From: Nitrosomonas sp.
Lineage (GTDB): Bacteria > Pseudomonadota > Gammaproteobacteria > Burkholderiales > Nitrosomonadaceae
NCBI GenBank assembly: GCA_016703745.1
Contig: JADJBK010000004.1
Coordinates: forward strand, 1 to 64,000
Direction: 5' to 3'
DNA: 64,000 bases
A program made the translations under genes and the position numbers. Below, one piece after another: positions 26,679 through 36,110 of this stretch. A model generated the notes under the pieces. The model was not told the origin of the DNA, did not search any database, and saw only the letters and a list, made by a program, of their open reading frames with translations. How positions within the stretch are numbered: the first letter of the stretch is position 1; every line of letters begins with the position of its first letter.

Positions 26679-26707
26679 TGTTATATTAGAAAAGGTGAAA
26701 ATATATC

Positions 26708-26980
26708 ATGAAAGACATCTTTTATATAAATTATCAATTTTTGCTTATGGCAAGAGACGCGGCAAAATCGAATTCCGGTGAATTAGTGTTTGGACTGTCC
26801 CGCGCAATCCTGGACAAGCTGTCTGAGATGAACGTCGATCAAATCGATAATCTTGCCCGGTCTTCCGGAGTAAGCCTGCTGTCTACAAGACTGAATGAGT
26901 CGGAAATGGCCAGACTGATCCAAATGCCGGAAACATGCAGAATGAATTACATCGTATCGATTCCTTCCGAAAAACATTAG
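26708..26980 (+). CDS. FlhD-like activator subunit (SetD/AcaD type)
   Basis: A 90-aa all-helical protein. FYINYQFLLMARDAAKSNSG, then FGLSRAILDKLSEMNVDQID and LARSSGVSLLSTRLNES follow the FlhD plan of a dimerising helical core. In SXT and IncC the FlhDC homologues SetCD or AcaDC switch on all transfer operons. It ends directly at the start codon of the flhC-like gene. Confidence 0.65.
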   Translation: MKDIFYINYQFLLMARDAAKSNSGELVFGLSRAILDKLSEMNVDQIDNLARSSGVSLLSTRLNESEMARLIQMPETCRMNYIVSIPSEKH

Positions 26981-27610
26981 ATGATCTGCGCGGCAGAAAT
27001 AATAAACCTGAAGAACGCGTGCGATTTGATCAGAGCGAGAATGAGGCTTACTGTCGTTCAGCGTGTAACCGGAGTGAATTCTCGAACATTACGCTCACTC
27101 TGGCATGAAATAAATCAGAACAATCCAAGTAGTGGGCGACTCAAGGATACCGTCTCCAATTCCATAAGGAGCTATGAAGAAGCCACGAAACTTGCAGCTT
27201 TCATTTCCATCTACAAGACGGTTTACCATAACAAAAATAAATGTACATTTTCTTCCAACAGTATTCAATTTGACACTCAAACACTGCTTGAAACATGGGA
27301 TGAATTCAAAAAATTAAACAATGAAATAAATATCAATCTGGCATATTATGCCATAAGGGATATAAGTGCTGGGATTGTACAATTTACGGAATGTCGTGTC
27401 TGTAATGCAAATTTCATTTATGATCATTCGAGGAGAATTACAGAAATATGTCCATTTTGCAAAATAACAGCGCAGAAAAAAGGATTAAGGGAAAGAACGT
27501 GTGCTCGAAAGTGTTCTCAACCCTATGTGTCAGGACACCTTTCACCTCAGTTGGAACCTAAAAACTTGAATGGCGAAGCGAGAGGATATGATGCAAAAGA
27601 GTATATTTAA
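26981..27610 (+). CDS. FlhC-like activator subunit (SetC/AcaC type)
   Basis: A 209-aa protein. The N-terminal part (DLIRARMRLTVVQRVTGVNS then RTLRSLWHEI) is the FlhC DNA-binding helix region. Four Cys (138, 141, 157, 160; CRVC and CPFC) match the zinc ligands of E. coli FlhC in spacing. With the FlhD-like partner it should form the heteromeric activator binding the 27-bp dyads at four promoters here. It starts on the base after the upstream stop, giving coupled translation. Confidence 0.75.
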   Translation: MICAAEIINLKNACDLIRARMRLTVVQRVTGVNSRTLRSLWHEINQNNPSSGRLKDTVSNSIRSYEEATKLAAFISIYKTVYHNKNKCTFSSNSIQFDTQTLLETWDEFKKLNNEININLAYYAIRDISAGIVQFTECRVCNANFIYDHSRRITEICPFCKITAQKKGLRERTCARKCSQPYVSGHLSPQLEPKNLNGEARGYDAKEYI

Positions 27611-27683
27611 GGAATTAGTAATCAAGAAGATGATGCCACCCAATCTGGCATCTGTTCCGCAATTGTGTAAAGGCCATCTCTAA
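27588..27683 (+). CDS. 31-residue ORF overlapping the flhC-like 3' end
   Basis: ATGATG at 27588 follows AGAGGA and encodes a basic peptide (MMQKSIFKELVIKKMMPPNL and on). It overlaps the last 23 bases of the flhC-like gene. Only the Shine-Dalgarno and overlap support it, and it may be chance. A weak dyad, GATGCC and GGCATC, lies inside it. Confidence 0.25.
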   Translation: MMQKSIFKELVIKKMMPPNLASVPQLCKGHL

Positions 27684-27709
27684 AAATTCAAGTTCAAGTA
27701 TTTGACAAA

Positions 27710-28048
27710 ATGGATACCAGACAAGAAAAATTCGAGCGTAAAGCAAAAATACTGCTATTCGTTGTCATTACCGTGATAGTAATGGCAACGAAAGAGATTA
27801 CGAAGGTAACCGTGATCAATAATCTGGTTTATTCGGTTTTTTTGTGGGCGTTACTGTGGCTTCTGTACGTTGTTGTTCGGGATACCGCTATCATAATCGG
27901 CTGGAAAAAACCAGCATTCCCACTTCCTCAGTATGAACAGGAAGATATGGGAATAGCTAAGGCGTATGAAGAAGATGGTGGTTTATCATTAGATCTTTCT
28001 AACTCAATGAATCCACACAACCGTCTTTATTTTCCGCGTGACGAATGA
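27710..28048 (+). CDS. Two-helix inner-membrane protein, entry-exclusion candidate
   Basis: A 112-aa protein with two hydrophobic helices (ILLFVVITVIVMATKEI and LVYSVFLWALLWLLYVVV) and a C-terminal cytoplasmic tail ending HNRLYFPRDE. It converges on traG with 1 bp between stops. In SXT/R391 the entry-exclusion protein Eex is a small inner-membrane protein encoded beside traG and recognising the TraG C-terminus. The position and topology fit, but no motif proves it. Confidence 0.45.
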   Translation: MDTRQEKFERKAKILLFVVITVIVMATKEITKVTVINNLVYSVFLWALLWLLYVVVRDTAIIIGWKKPAFPLPQYEQEDMGIAKAYEEDGGLSLDLSNSMNPHNRLYFPRDE

Positions 28049-28049
28049 A

Positions 28050-30965
28050 TCATTGCTTGTCCTTTTTCCCTGGTACTTTCGGAACCAGTTCCAGGATACT
28101 ATCCATCAAGGGATTATAAGGAGTTCCCTGCTCAGTACGCTGTTGCTGGGCTTCGGTAACCGCAGCGCCGGGCATACCTGGAAGTTGGGATGCAATTCCG
28201 TCAGGGAGAACACCTGACGTATTGCTTATGGCAGTACCCATCAACGGTTGTGCGCCGGGTTCGGTACGTTTTTCTGCTTCATCCTTGACTGGAGTACCTG
28301 TCGTATCAACATAGGTTCCACCGGCATCCATGGCGTTGATGACACGATCACGTACATGATCGAATTTGGAAGGCATTCCGCTCGTAACGGTACTGTTTGG
28401 ATCCAGACCGGCATTAGCTGCTGCGGATGCCGCCTGGCCTCCATTCCATCCTTGTGCACTTCCGGAGCTACGAATCATTTGCGACTGCTCCGTGAAGAAG
28501 CGGCGAATGTCTTCCGGTGAATTGAACTGTGGCGCATTGGCCGTCACCATTGATTCCATCTTTTCCTTGTAGAAGGTATCGAGGAATGGCACTAACAGCT
28601 CAGGATTTTTCTCGGCCATCTGGGAGACAGTTGGGCCATCGAACCCCCTGCCCTGTAAATCGAATGGGTTGCGTTGTGTTCCCATCCATGCCATGAACTG
28701 ATGGTACATGCTTGCCTCAAACCCGGCTGAGTTTTCCTTCAACTGTCCGGATAGTTCCTTGAGGGATTCGGATCGCTGGTATTGGGCTGTTGCCGAATCC
28801 GATCGGGTGCTGGACTGATTGAAGCTGGAGACGATCGATTCCGCCGCTCTGCGACCTGATTCATCGCTTGTATCAACACTCGTGTTTCGGGCGGCCTGCT
28901 CTACCCGGTTCAGCGCCTCTGAGTGTCCATCCTTCTGCAAATAACCAATGGCAGATTTCAAGGTTTGCTCGGCTCTGGCTGAAGATCCACCAGTAATAGT
29001 TGCAGTTGCCTGGGCGGCAAGAGGTAGAAGCGAATTAAGCGCTTTGGGACTCTTGAGCATGGCTTGTGCAGTCCCCAGAATTTCTGCACTTTGTTTTTGG
29101 CTAAATCCATGATCCGTGGCAAAATTATTGGTGATTTCTCTCGCTTCGTTCACGGCTTGCGAAAATCCGATCTGGCTGCTGGTTCCGGTTTGTGTGCCGC
29201 TACGTTCACTTGAGCCACGAGTTTTGACGAAATCGAAAGCTTGCTGCAAGCCAGTAGCATACATTTTGCCGGACGTGACCATTTCACTGGTAGCAGCCGA
29301 TTGTGCCGATTCCGATTGCTGCTGAAAGGTGCTGGCCATGCGCTCGCCAAAGGTCAAGCGCATGCTGGTATTGTGGCGTATCAGTGAAGAATCGAATACC
29401 TGATGACCATCTGCCGTAGTTGTGGTAATAATGCCATTGCTGGCAACATCACGACGAACCGGAGCACCTACGTGCGTATTGGGAGCAAGACTATATTGCC
29501 CCATCGTCTGGTTATCGACATTGAGGCTGCCCATGTTGATATTGCCTTGGGAAGCGGCAGAGGCGAATCTGGCAGCTTCCGCACCCATCGGGGAGCCCAG
29601 CACATTACCGAATGCACTCGCGCCAAGGGCCAGGCCACTCACGATCATCCAGGAGATGGTCGGAATGCCCACCGCAGCTATCATGCCTGCGATTGCCTGA
29701 TCGGAGATCATCAGGTTGTTGAGATACGTATACGTCACCATCGACATGCCACCATTGGCCAGTGCATCCGCCTGTTTTGCCGAATACATGGTGATGATAA
29801 AATTCATGACTGCATAGAGCGGTGGCCAGAGCTGTATCCACAACAGGCTCTTGGCATACATGCCAAACGCTGCCAGGCCATATTGCCCGAGTACGACGAT
29901 GATAAGCAGCGCAAGCGGAGCCAGCGCATACTGAATCATCTCGATGATATTGCGCATCTTTGGCATTACCTGCTGGCCAATGGAGGCCATGACCTTGTAG
30001 GATTCGGAGGTGGAACGTAGTGCCTGTACTTCGGCAAGAGCAGTGGTAGCGGTTGCCGTATCTCCGATTTGTGCCGGAATCTTGTATTGCGCATCCAGAA
30101 ACAGGTTCATGACCATGCCCTGCCGGATGATCTCCGGTGCAGCAGAGGAAATGCTGGTGTAGAGGTTGGCGGAGGTCATGATCTGGCTTTGCGTCAGTGC
30201 CTGGCGGCTGGCAAGCGGCACATGCGGGTTGAGTGCATTGCCCAGATCGGTGATGCTGGTAGCCACCACCGTATTGATTTGAGTGCTCATCTCTGTATAG
30301 GCTTCCGGACAGGTTTTGGGAAGCATCATGATGCCCGATGGAATCTGCCTGATTTCCACGTAACGGGCGATATTGGTTTTGTTGTTGAGATAAGACCAGA
30401 TGTCCGGTTGGCGGATTAGCTCATGAGGTGGAACGAAGCCTGTGACAAATTCAGGATAGACGCATTCCCGTATGAAATCCATCATGTTGGCTGATAGCAC
30501 CGGACTGCCGGATCGTGCCACCAGTATCTCGCGCACCACCCGTGCGCCGAACAGAGTGCCGGATTTGCGAAACTGTACGTCATTTGGCAACGAAAATACC
30601 GTCTCGAAAGATGTTGTCAGAAAATCGCCAATTTTGCTGACCGTGCCTGCCAATGCTGCGATACCAACAGGTACGTTTCCGACAAGTTGCGGAGTGGGGT
30701 TGGTACTCGTGTGATCTACTATCACTACCGTGGCCTTTGGCACCAGCAGCAGGCCATGAAACAGAGTGAGCAGGACAACCCATCGCCACATATCATCCAT
30801 GCGGCCCCGTCCGGCTACGACCACCATCGCTACGCTGATCAGGGCGATAATCGCCAGCAGGCGAAGAAGTCCCAGGAAATTCGAGCTGTTGGTCAGGGCA
30901 GCAACAGCATTGAATAATGTGACCAGTTCAGTGGCGTTCCAGTAGGAATAAATTTCGTAGTTCAT
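28050..30965 (-). CDS. traG: TraG mating-pair stabilisation/pilus protein
   Basis: A 971-aa F-type TraG. The N-terminal third is membrane-embedded (LLRLLAIIALISVAMVVVAG; LALLIIVVLGQYGLAAFGM; AGMIAAVGIPTISWMIVSGL). The C-terminal periplasmic half is Ser/Gln/Thr-rich with long helices (residues about 500-900). It is required for pilus assembly and mating-pair stabilisation and, in the family, for entry exclusion. It is the last gene of the 41.8-28.0 kb operon, 3 bp from traH. Confidence 0.88.
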   Translation of the reverse strand: MNYEIYSYWNATELVTLFNAVAALTNSSNFLGLLRLLAIIALISVAMVVVAGRGRMDDMWRWVVLLTLFHGLLLVPKATVVIVDHTSTNPTPQLVGNVPVGIAALAGTVSKIGDFLTTSFETVFSLPNDVQFRKSGTLFGARVVREILVARSGSPVLSANMMDFIRECVYPEFVTGFVPPHELIRQPDIWSYLNNKTNIARYVEIRQIPSGIMMLPKTCPEAYTEMSTQINTVVATSITDLGNALNPHVPLASRQALTQSQIMTSANLYTSISSAAPEIIRQGMVMNLFLDAQYKIPAQIGDTATATTALAEVQALRSTSESYKVMASIGQQVMPKMRNIIEMIQYALAPLALLIIVVLGQYGLAAFGMYAKSLLWIQLWPPLYAVMNFIITMYSAKQADALANGGMSMVTYTYLNNLMISDQAIAGMIAAVGIPTISWMIVSGLALGASAFGNVLGSPMGAEAARFASAASQGNINMGSLNVDNQTMGQYSLAPNTHVGAPVRRDVASNGIITTTTADGHQVFDSSLIRHNTSMRLTFGERMASTFQQQSESAQSAATSEMVTSGKMYATGLQQAFDFVKTRGSSERSGTQTGTSSQIGFSQAVNEAREITNNFATDHGFSQKQSAEILGTAQAMLKSPKALNSLLPLAAQATATITGGSSARAEQTLKSAIGYLQKDGHSEALNRVEQAARNTSVDTSDESGRRAAESIVSSFNQSSTRSDSATAQYQRSESLKELSGQLKENSAGFEASMYHQFMAWMGTQRNPFDLQGRGFDGPTVSQMAEKNPELLVPFLDTFYKEKMESMVTANAPQFNSPEDIRRFFTEQSQMIRSSGSAQGWNGGQAASAAANAGLDPNSTVTSGMPSKFDHVRDRVINAMDAGGTYVDTTGTPVKDEAEKRTEPGAQPLMGTAISNTSGVLPDGIASQLPGMPGAAVTEAQQQRTEQGTPYNPLMDSILELVPKVPGKKDKQ

Positions 30966-30968
30966 TTT

Positions 30969-32390
30969 CTATTTCAGATCGATATTGGAATTGAAAAGTG
31001 ACAGTGAATTACGCAGATCGTTGGATACGGCGCTCATCATGGTCTGGTTGATCATTTGCAGGTTTCTGGCCTGCTCTGCAATGCCGATGCCCTTCTGATA
31101 GGCAAGGGAGACTCCTTCCGCCATTTCCATCCTGACCTGGCCTGCATCATCCCGCAATTGTTCAATGCTTTTGGTTGCAGCAGGATCCTGCATCGCACGC
31201 GCATGGACAAGCGCCTTGTTCATTTCCCGAAGCGCTGCATTAACGAAATTGGCGGCAACTTCAGTGGCAATAATTTCCGCGTATTCATCGAGGGCAGCCT
31301 GGGAGAAAGGGACGGTTGCGGACATCGACAACAGCTTCCACAAAGGGGTGGTCGATTGCGTCAGGAAGAAGGTATCGGTATCGGAAAAACCCTGCGCATC
31401 TCGGGCATGGATTTTGTCCGTACCTTTCCTGATGATTTCACGAACCCGCCACGCAAAAGGTGTAATCGCGATCGTGTCTTCAATGAGATTGTCACAATCA
31501 GTACCCGAGCATCGCCATACCTTGATGGGCTTGCTGCTTTGTGAAACGTTTCCGATCAGATCCTTGAATTCAAGAATCTTGCCAAAACTCAGCACCTGTG
31601 GTTCCGCGTTGGCGGCATCTCCCGTCGCCCTGACAATGATCGTGCCAACCAGACTCATCATCAGTTCCTTGATGTGATCCGGCGCGCTCAGGTTGCTCAT
31701 TGCTTTCCACGCGACATTACCCGGATTGAGATAGGTTTTGAGCGCAGGATCAGCGCTCGATGTTTCGGTTAATGTCTCCTTTCTGGTTGTGAAATCACTT
31801 GACCATTTGGAGAGGCCATCGAGTGAATCGGTGAACTTGTTGATCAAACTTGAGCCATTGCTCTGTGCATTTACCTGTTCTTTGGCTTTTTGTGCCATTT
31901 GCGGCAGCGGTGTCATGCCGATCAGCGCCTCTGCCGCACGGCAGGAATTCATGTTGAGCAGGCTGTTCGCGCTCTGGGCTGCGTTTTGCAGACTTTTCAT
32001 GAGATCAGCCAAATCAGGCGAAATCGTTTGTACGGCGATCATAAAGGAGTAACCCAGCGCATTATTGGCTATGTTGCGCAGCAGAGCTGTGAACTGCGCT
32101 GTGTTAATGAACGAAAATGATCCCGCGTGGAGATCGATGCCGCCACAGCCTGCACGAAAAGTCGGTGCGGCGAGGCTGCCCAACTGGTAGCTGGTCACGG
32201 GAGCACGCATATAAAGTGATCCGCCCGTGAAAAAGGATCCAGTCTGTCCCTGGATGGCCTGCGGTGTTGTGACGTTGCTGTAGGTTCCCATGGCATTGAA
32301 CCATGAGTTCATGTCGGTGCTGATGTTGGCAAGTGCAGGACTACCTTGTAGCGCAAATAGCAGAATCAGAATGTAACGGGACTTGATCAT
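30969..32390 (-). CDS. traH: TraH pilus assembly protein
   Basis: A 473-aa periplasmic protein with signal peptide. Family features are FFTGGSLYMRAPVTSYQLGS, the Gly-Cys-Gly segment FRAGCGGIDLHAGSFSFIN, the MNSCRAAEALIG segment and a C-terminal coiled coil (AEGVSLAYQKGIGIAEQARN). TraH is part of the outer-membrane pilus assembly complex. It sits between traF and traG as in F. Confidence 0.9.
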   Translation of the reverse strand: MIKSRYILILLFALQGSPALANISTDMNSWFNAMGTYSNVTTPQAIQGQTGSFFTGGSLYMRAPVTSYQLGSLAAPTFRAGCGGIDLHAGSFSFINTAQFTALLRNIANNALGYSFMIAVQTISPDLADLMKSLQNAAQSANSLLNMNSCRAAEALIGMTPLPQMAQKAKEQVNAQSNGSSLINKFTDSLDGLSKWSSDFTTRKETLTETSSADPALKTYLNPGNVAWKAMSNLSAPDHIKELMMSLVGTIIVRATGDAANAEPQVLSFGKILEFKDLIGNVSQSSKPIKVWRCSGTDCDNLIEDTIAITPFAWRVREIIRKGTDKIHARDAQGFSDTDTFFLTQSTTPLWKLLSMSATVPFSQAALDEYAEIIATEVAANFVNAALREMNKALVHARAMQDPAATKSIEQLRDDAGQVRMEMAEGVSLAYQKGIGIAEQARNLQMINQTMMSAVSNDLRNSLSLFNSNIDLK

Positions 32391-32411
32391 GGCGTCAGCC
32401 TCAAATTGGGA

Positions 32412-33194
32412 TCAATAGGATTCACCTGGTTGCGTGCTGGTCAGGACATGAATCCTCTCGATCATCTCCTGAGACGAAATCACGCCGGAACCCAAAGGAA
32501 CCAGGCGTTTGTCGCGAATATTGCCCAGCACCATCAACGGAACTTCCATGACGCCCAGTTGTGTCGCCAGCCCATTATCCATGCGGGCATTCGGATATTG
32601 CGGCAGCGTGCTGCCATCGAGCGATACTGGAAAAATCGTGATTCCATGCGCCTGGGTAAGATAACCAAGTGTCTGTGCCATCATGTGGCAATAGGGACAG
32701 TCGGCTTTGAAGAAAAAGAATATTCCCCACTCTCTGCCAATCTTCTCCAGCGTGTCCAGTTGGGCAGCACGGGTCGCCTTCTTGTGAATATCGAGTGCCG
32801 CGTTGTTAACCGGATGTTTCAGCTCATAATTGAGTTCTGGTGTCTGCCAGATCACTCTGCGCCAGACATCGGAGAAAACAGATGCCATCTGCATCGACTG
32901 GTTTTGCAGGTCGATATAGGCGGTTACATTCCCTGGTGTCGGTTCCAGAATGGCAAGCGCCCGTCTGCCTTTGAGTTCTTTCTGCAATTCCTCAAGCTTC
33001 TTTATGGCCGCCTCATGAGGCGTTTCCTGTCTGGCCAGTGGTTCCTGATATTCTTCGGGTTCAACCTCGCAATACCAGAGGAATTTGGTGCGGTCGCATT
33101 GCCATACCGAAGGGTAATCGATGCCGGATACTTCATCTAGCATCGCCCAGGCAGAAAATGGAATGATCAAAAGTATCAGCGCATGAAACCACAT
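32412..33194 (-). CDS. traF: TraF thioredoxin-fold pilus assembly protein
   Basis: A 260-aa periplasmic protein with a signal peptide (LILLIIPFSAWA). The C-terminal thioredoxin-like domain has GIFFFFKADCPYCHMMAQTL with an active CPYC (166-169), followed by GITIFPVSLDGSTLP and a cis-Pro region (EVPLMVL). F plasmid TraF lacks the CXXC, so this version may be redox-active. It acts on disulfide-rich TraH, TraU or TraN. Confidence 0.85.
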   Translation of the reverse strand: MWFHALILLIIPFSAWAMLDEVSGIDYPSVWQCDRTKFLWYCEVEPEEYQEPLARQETPHEAAIKKLEELQKELKGRRALAILEPTPGNVTAYIDLQNQSMQMASVFSDVWRRVIWQTPELNYELKHPVNNAALDIHKKATRAAQLDTLEKIGREWGIFFFFKADCPYCHMMAQTLGYLTQAHGITIFPVSLDGSTLPQYPNARMDNGLATQLGVMEVPLMVLGNIRDKRLVPLGSGVISSQEMIERIHVLTSTQPGESY

Positions 33195-33197
33195 GGT

Positions 33198-33539
33198 CTA
33201 TTTCTGTCCCAGATGTGATCTGACCCAATCGGTCATATCGAGAATGTTTTTCTGGTTGGCACCGTCAGGCCGTTTGGCGATACTTGCCGAATTGAGCACG
33301 AAACAGCCACAGCTATTGGCAAGCTGCTGTAATGCCATATCAATGCGGATCGCCTGTGCCTGCGCTTCCATTAATGCTGACTCGTCTTTTCTTTGTGCAA
33401 AAGCGGCGGCAGATTCATTGAAAAGACTGGTCAGATCGACCGTTACGAATTTCTGAACAGGATGAGTATGAATCCATGCCGCACCAATGATGGCAGCAGA
33501 CAGTACCGATAATGCCCAGGTCAGAATATGGTTTTTCAA
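33198..33539 (-). CDS. trbI: TrbI, F-type
   Basis: A 113-aa inner-membrane protein with one N-terminal helix. The VTVDLTSLFNESAAAFAQ segment, a helix of the ALQQLANSCGCFVLNSASIA type and the end DMTDWVRSHLG match TrbI_Ftype. TrbI affects pilus retraction. It lies between traC and traF with a 4-bp gap to traF. Confidence 0.75.
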   Translation of the reverse strand: MKNHILTWALSVLSAAIIGAAWIHTHPVQKFVTVDLTSLFNESAAAFAQRKDESALMEAQAQAIRIDMALQQLANSCGCFVLNSASIAKRPDGANQKNILDMTDWVRSHLGQK

Positions 33540-33554
33540 GCTGTCCTCCTGTAT

Positions 33555-36110
33555 TTACGCAGATCTCCGCTGATCCAGAATCATCTCGATCGCATCTGTC
33601 ACAGCGATGCCTTGATTCGTCAACAATTTGATGGCTTCATAATCCTGCGCACGGGTGGAATACAGCAGCATCGAGAAAGGGTCGAGTATCAGTCGTCCCA
33701 CTCCCGATCCTATTGGGCAATGTACGTATATTTCAGAATACATGCCATGTTCCGTGTTGACGCTGGTCATCTGCCGTTTGGTGTATTCATCGAGCGTCAG
33801 CTTGCCTTCCTTACCCAGCCGCTCGATGGATTCCGCCTTCTGTCGCAGCAGAAACAGCCAGTCGGCATTCTCGATCATGGCTCGGGTTGCCTCTGACTTG
33901 TAATAATCATCTACGGACTGTGTGATGGTGCCAAACGCTCCTCCGTATTTGCGCGCCCGTCGATAACCTGCCTCAATGAACGAAGCACTGGAACCCGCAC
34001 CCATCAAATCCCAGGCTTCGTCGATAATGACGATTTTCTTCAATGACCGATCAAGATACATTTCCTGGGTGATGCGATACATCACCAGTTGCATGACTAC
34101 CGTTTGCAGATTCTTTTTTGACTTGAGTTCTTCCAGTTCCAGTACGACGAAATTACTGGTGAACTGGATGTTTGATTCACCCTCGAAGTAGGAAGCATAA
34201 ACACCGTGTTTGGTGTATGGTTCCAGTGCGGTTGCCAGGCGGTGCATATCGCGAATATTTTCTTCATTCTCCGATAAATCATTATTTTTCAGGAAATCAT
34301 AAATATCCGTGATGGTGGCGAACTTGCCCTTGCTTTCCCATACTCGTTTGATGGCGGATACCAGTAGCGAATAGCTATAATTGTCGAGCTTCTCCTGCGG
34401 GCTGGCCATCTGCGCCACCAGAGGCAGAAGCATTTCCATGTCACTGTTGATGTCCATTACCATGGAGAAGGGATTGAGACACAAACGGTTATGGCGCTCA
34501 TCCGTGAACTCGATGAACTCGCCATCGAGTATTTCACAAAGATTCTTGTAAGACCGGCCAATGTCGATGATCCAGACCTTCGCCCCTGTGCCGAGATAGC
34601 GGAACGCCATCTCGTTGATCAGGACGGATTTGCCAGAGCCAGATAAAGCGGCTACAGCAAAGTTGAAATTCCCACTTTTATTGTCGAACAGGTCGAGTGA
34701 CATGATCTGTCCGCGCCTGCCGAACAGTGTCATTACCGGCGTGCCGGAGCCTTTCCACTCGGCGAGCAAAGGGGATGTCATAATGGCGTTATCGGAAGTC
34801 TTGGTGCCGATCCTGCCGAATGTTTTCAGATCGGCCTGCATTCCTTGCGTAAGAGCGCATGGCATACCGGCCACCAGGGCATGGTGCTGAAGATAGACAT
34901 CCTTGGACAGATCAATGCCTCTGGCCTGCCAGACGGACCGAACCGCATGCTCGCAGCGTGAAGCATCTTCCAGATGGGACACCAATACCACCTGGTGATA
35001 CATTTGTACGATATTCCTGCCGTTGGAAAATGCACGCAGCACCATATCCCAGTCACGCTTCTTGTCCTGGAGATCCGGCTGAAATTTCGCCATCACAGAT
35101 TCTGCTGCCTGGGTTGCTCGGGCAGCCTTTACAGTTGCTCTGGTTCTCGCGGATTCATAATCCTGCACGACAGCACCCATCGTAATCAAAAACGGGCAAG
35201 GAATAGCCAATGCCAGACGAAAATAATCACCAATCAAGGCATCCATATTGCCCAGCCTGAAATACTTGGGATACTGTGTTACCGAAAAACATTGCAACGC
35301 CGTCTCAGAATCCCCATTTTTACGCTGTTTGATGCAGCTATCGGCAACTGCCGAGGCAATCTCGGTACTGGATATATGACTGCGAATCGGAAGTGAATTG
35401 TCATACTCGATCAGCCTGCGTCTGCTGCCAAGAATACGTTCATGATCGAAGAAATCCGCTACGAAATTGATCAGATCTTCCGGTTGCCAGTCGAATCCCG
35501 GCAGCAAGGAAGATCGCATGACAGAATGCACGGACTCGCGAATGCGGATCGCTTCCTCAATATCCGCCACGCTCATGGGATTGAGCGGCAATGTTACCGA
35601 TACCACACAACGAAAATCACGCAGCAGATAGGCATGGTTGGAGAAAAATGATCTCCCCTTGTTTTGCAGGTAATAATCAATACGGCGGCGTGATAGTTCT
35701 CGGAACGTGTTGGTGCTGCGCAAGCCGCCTTCTTCGAGATCTACCGGCAGCATCTCTGACTGTTTGCGCAAAACAGGCAGAATATGTGGGCTGGCATAGA
35801 GCGTTATCTGAATGCCAGTTCCAGCAGGACATGACAGGAACAGGCTGGTCAACACCCGCTCCATTTCTTCATTGGAACCGGTCTGCGGAGGAGTCTCGAT
35901 ACAAAAACCGAGATTTTGCGTCGGTTTCTCACTGAATGCGCCATGATCCAGCACAAACAATTTTTCTTCCGGTAGCCAGGATGAATACGGCATAATTCCT
36001 GCCAGTCGAGGAATCGTAGCGATTTCTTTAAGCAGCTTGCGCGGCACCAGATCAGAGGGATCGAGCCGTTCGCCCATGAAAATCGTTTTCAGATCGGCCA
36101 GTACACTCAA
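33555..36110 (-). CDS. traC: TraC VirB4-like ATPase
   Basis: An 851-aa ATPase that powers F pilus assembly. The N-terminal TraC domain has FVLDHGAFSEKPTQNLGFCI. The P-loop is AVAALSGSGKSVLINEMAF (about residue 490) and Walker B is KKIVIIDEAWDLMG (about 690). The RRARKYGGAFGTITQSVDDY helix follows, as in VirB4. It overlaps traV by 4 bp. Confidence 0.92.
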   Translation of the reverse strand: MSVLADLKTIFMGERLDPSDLVPRKLLKEIATIPRLAGIMPYSSWLPEEKLFVLDHGAFSEKPTQNLGFCIETPPQTGSNEEMERVLTSLFLSCPAGTGIQITLYASPHILPVLRKQSEMLPVDLEEGGLRSTNTFRELSRRRIDYYLQNKGRSFFSNHAYLLRDFRCVVSVTLPLNPMSVADIEEAIRIRESVHSVMRSSLLPGFDWQPEDLINFVADFFDHERILGSRRRLIEYDNSLPIRSHISSTEIASAVADSCIKQRKNGDSETALQCFSVTQYPKYFRLGNMDALIGDYFRLALAIPCPFLITMGAVVQDYESARTRATVKAARATQAAESVMAKFQPDLQDKKRDWDMVLRAFSNGRNIVQMYHQVVLVSHLEDASRCEHAVRSVWQARGIDLSKDVYLQHHALVAGMPCALTQGMQADLKTFGRIGTKTSDNAIMTSPLLAEWKGSGTPVMTLFGRRGQIMSLDLFDNKSGNFNFAVAALSGSGKSVLINEMAFRYLGTGAKVWIIDIGRSYKNLCEILDGEFIEFTDERHNRLCLNPFSMVMDINSDMEMLLPLVAQMASPQEKLDNYSYSLLVSAIKRVWESKGKFATITDIYDFLKNNDLSENEENIRDMHRLATALEPYTKHGVYASYFEGESNIQFTSNFVVLELEELKSKKNLQTVVMQLVMYRITQEMYLDRSLKKIVIIDEAWDLMGAGSSASFIEAGYRRARKYGGAFGTITQSVDDYYKSEATRAMIENADWLFLLRQKAESIERLGKEGKLTLDEYTKRQMTSVNTEHGMYSEIYVHCPIGSGVGRLILDPFSMLLYSTRAQDYEAIKLLTNQGIAVTDAIEMILDQRRSA

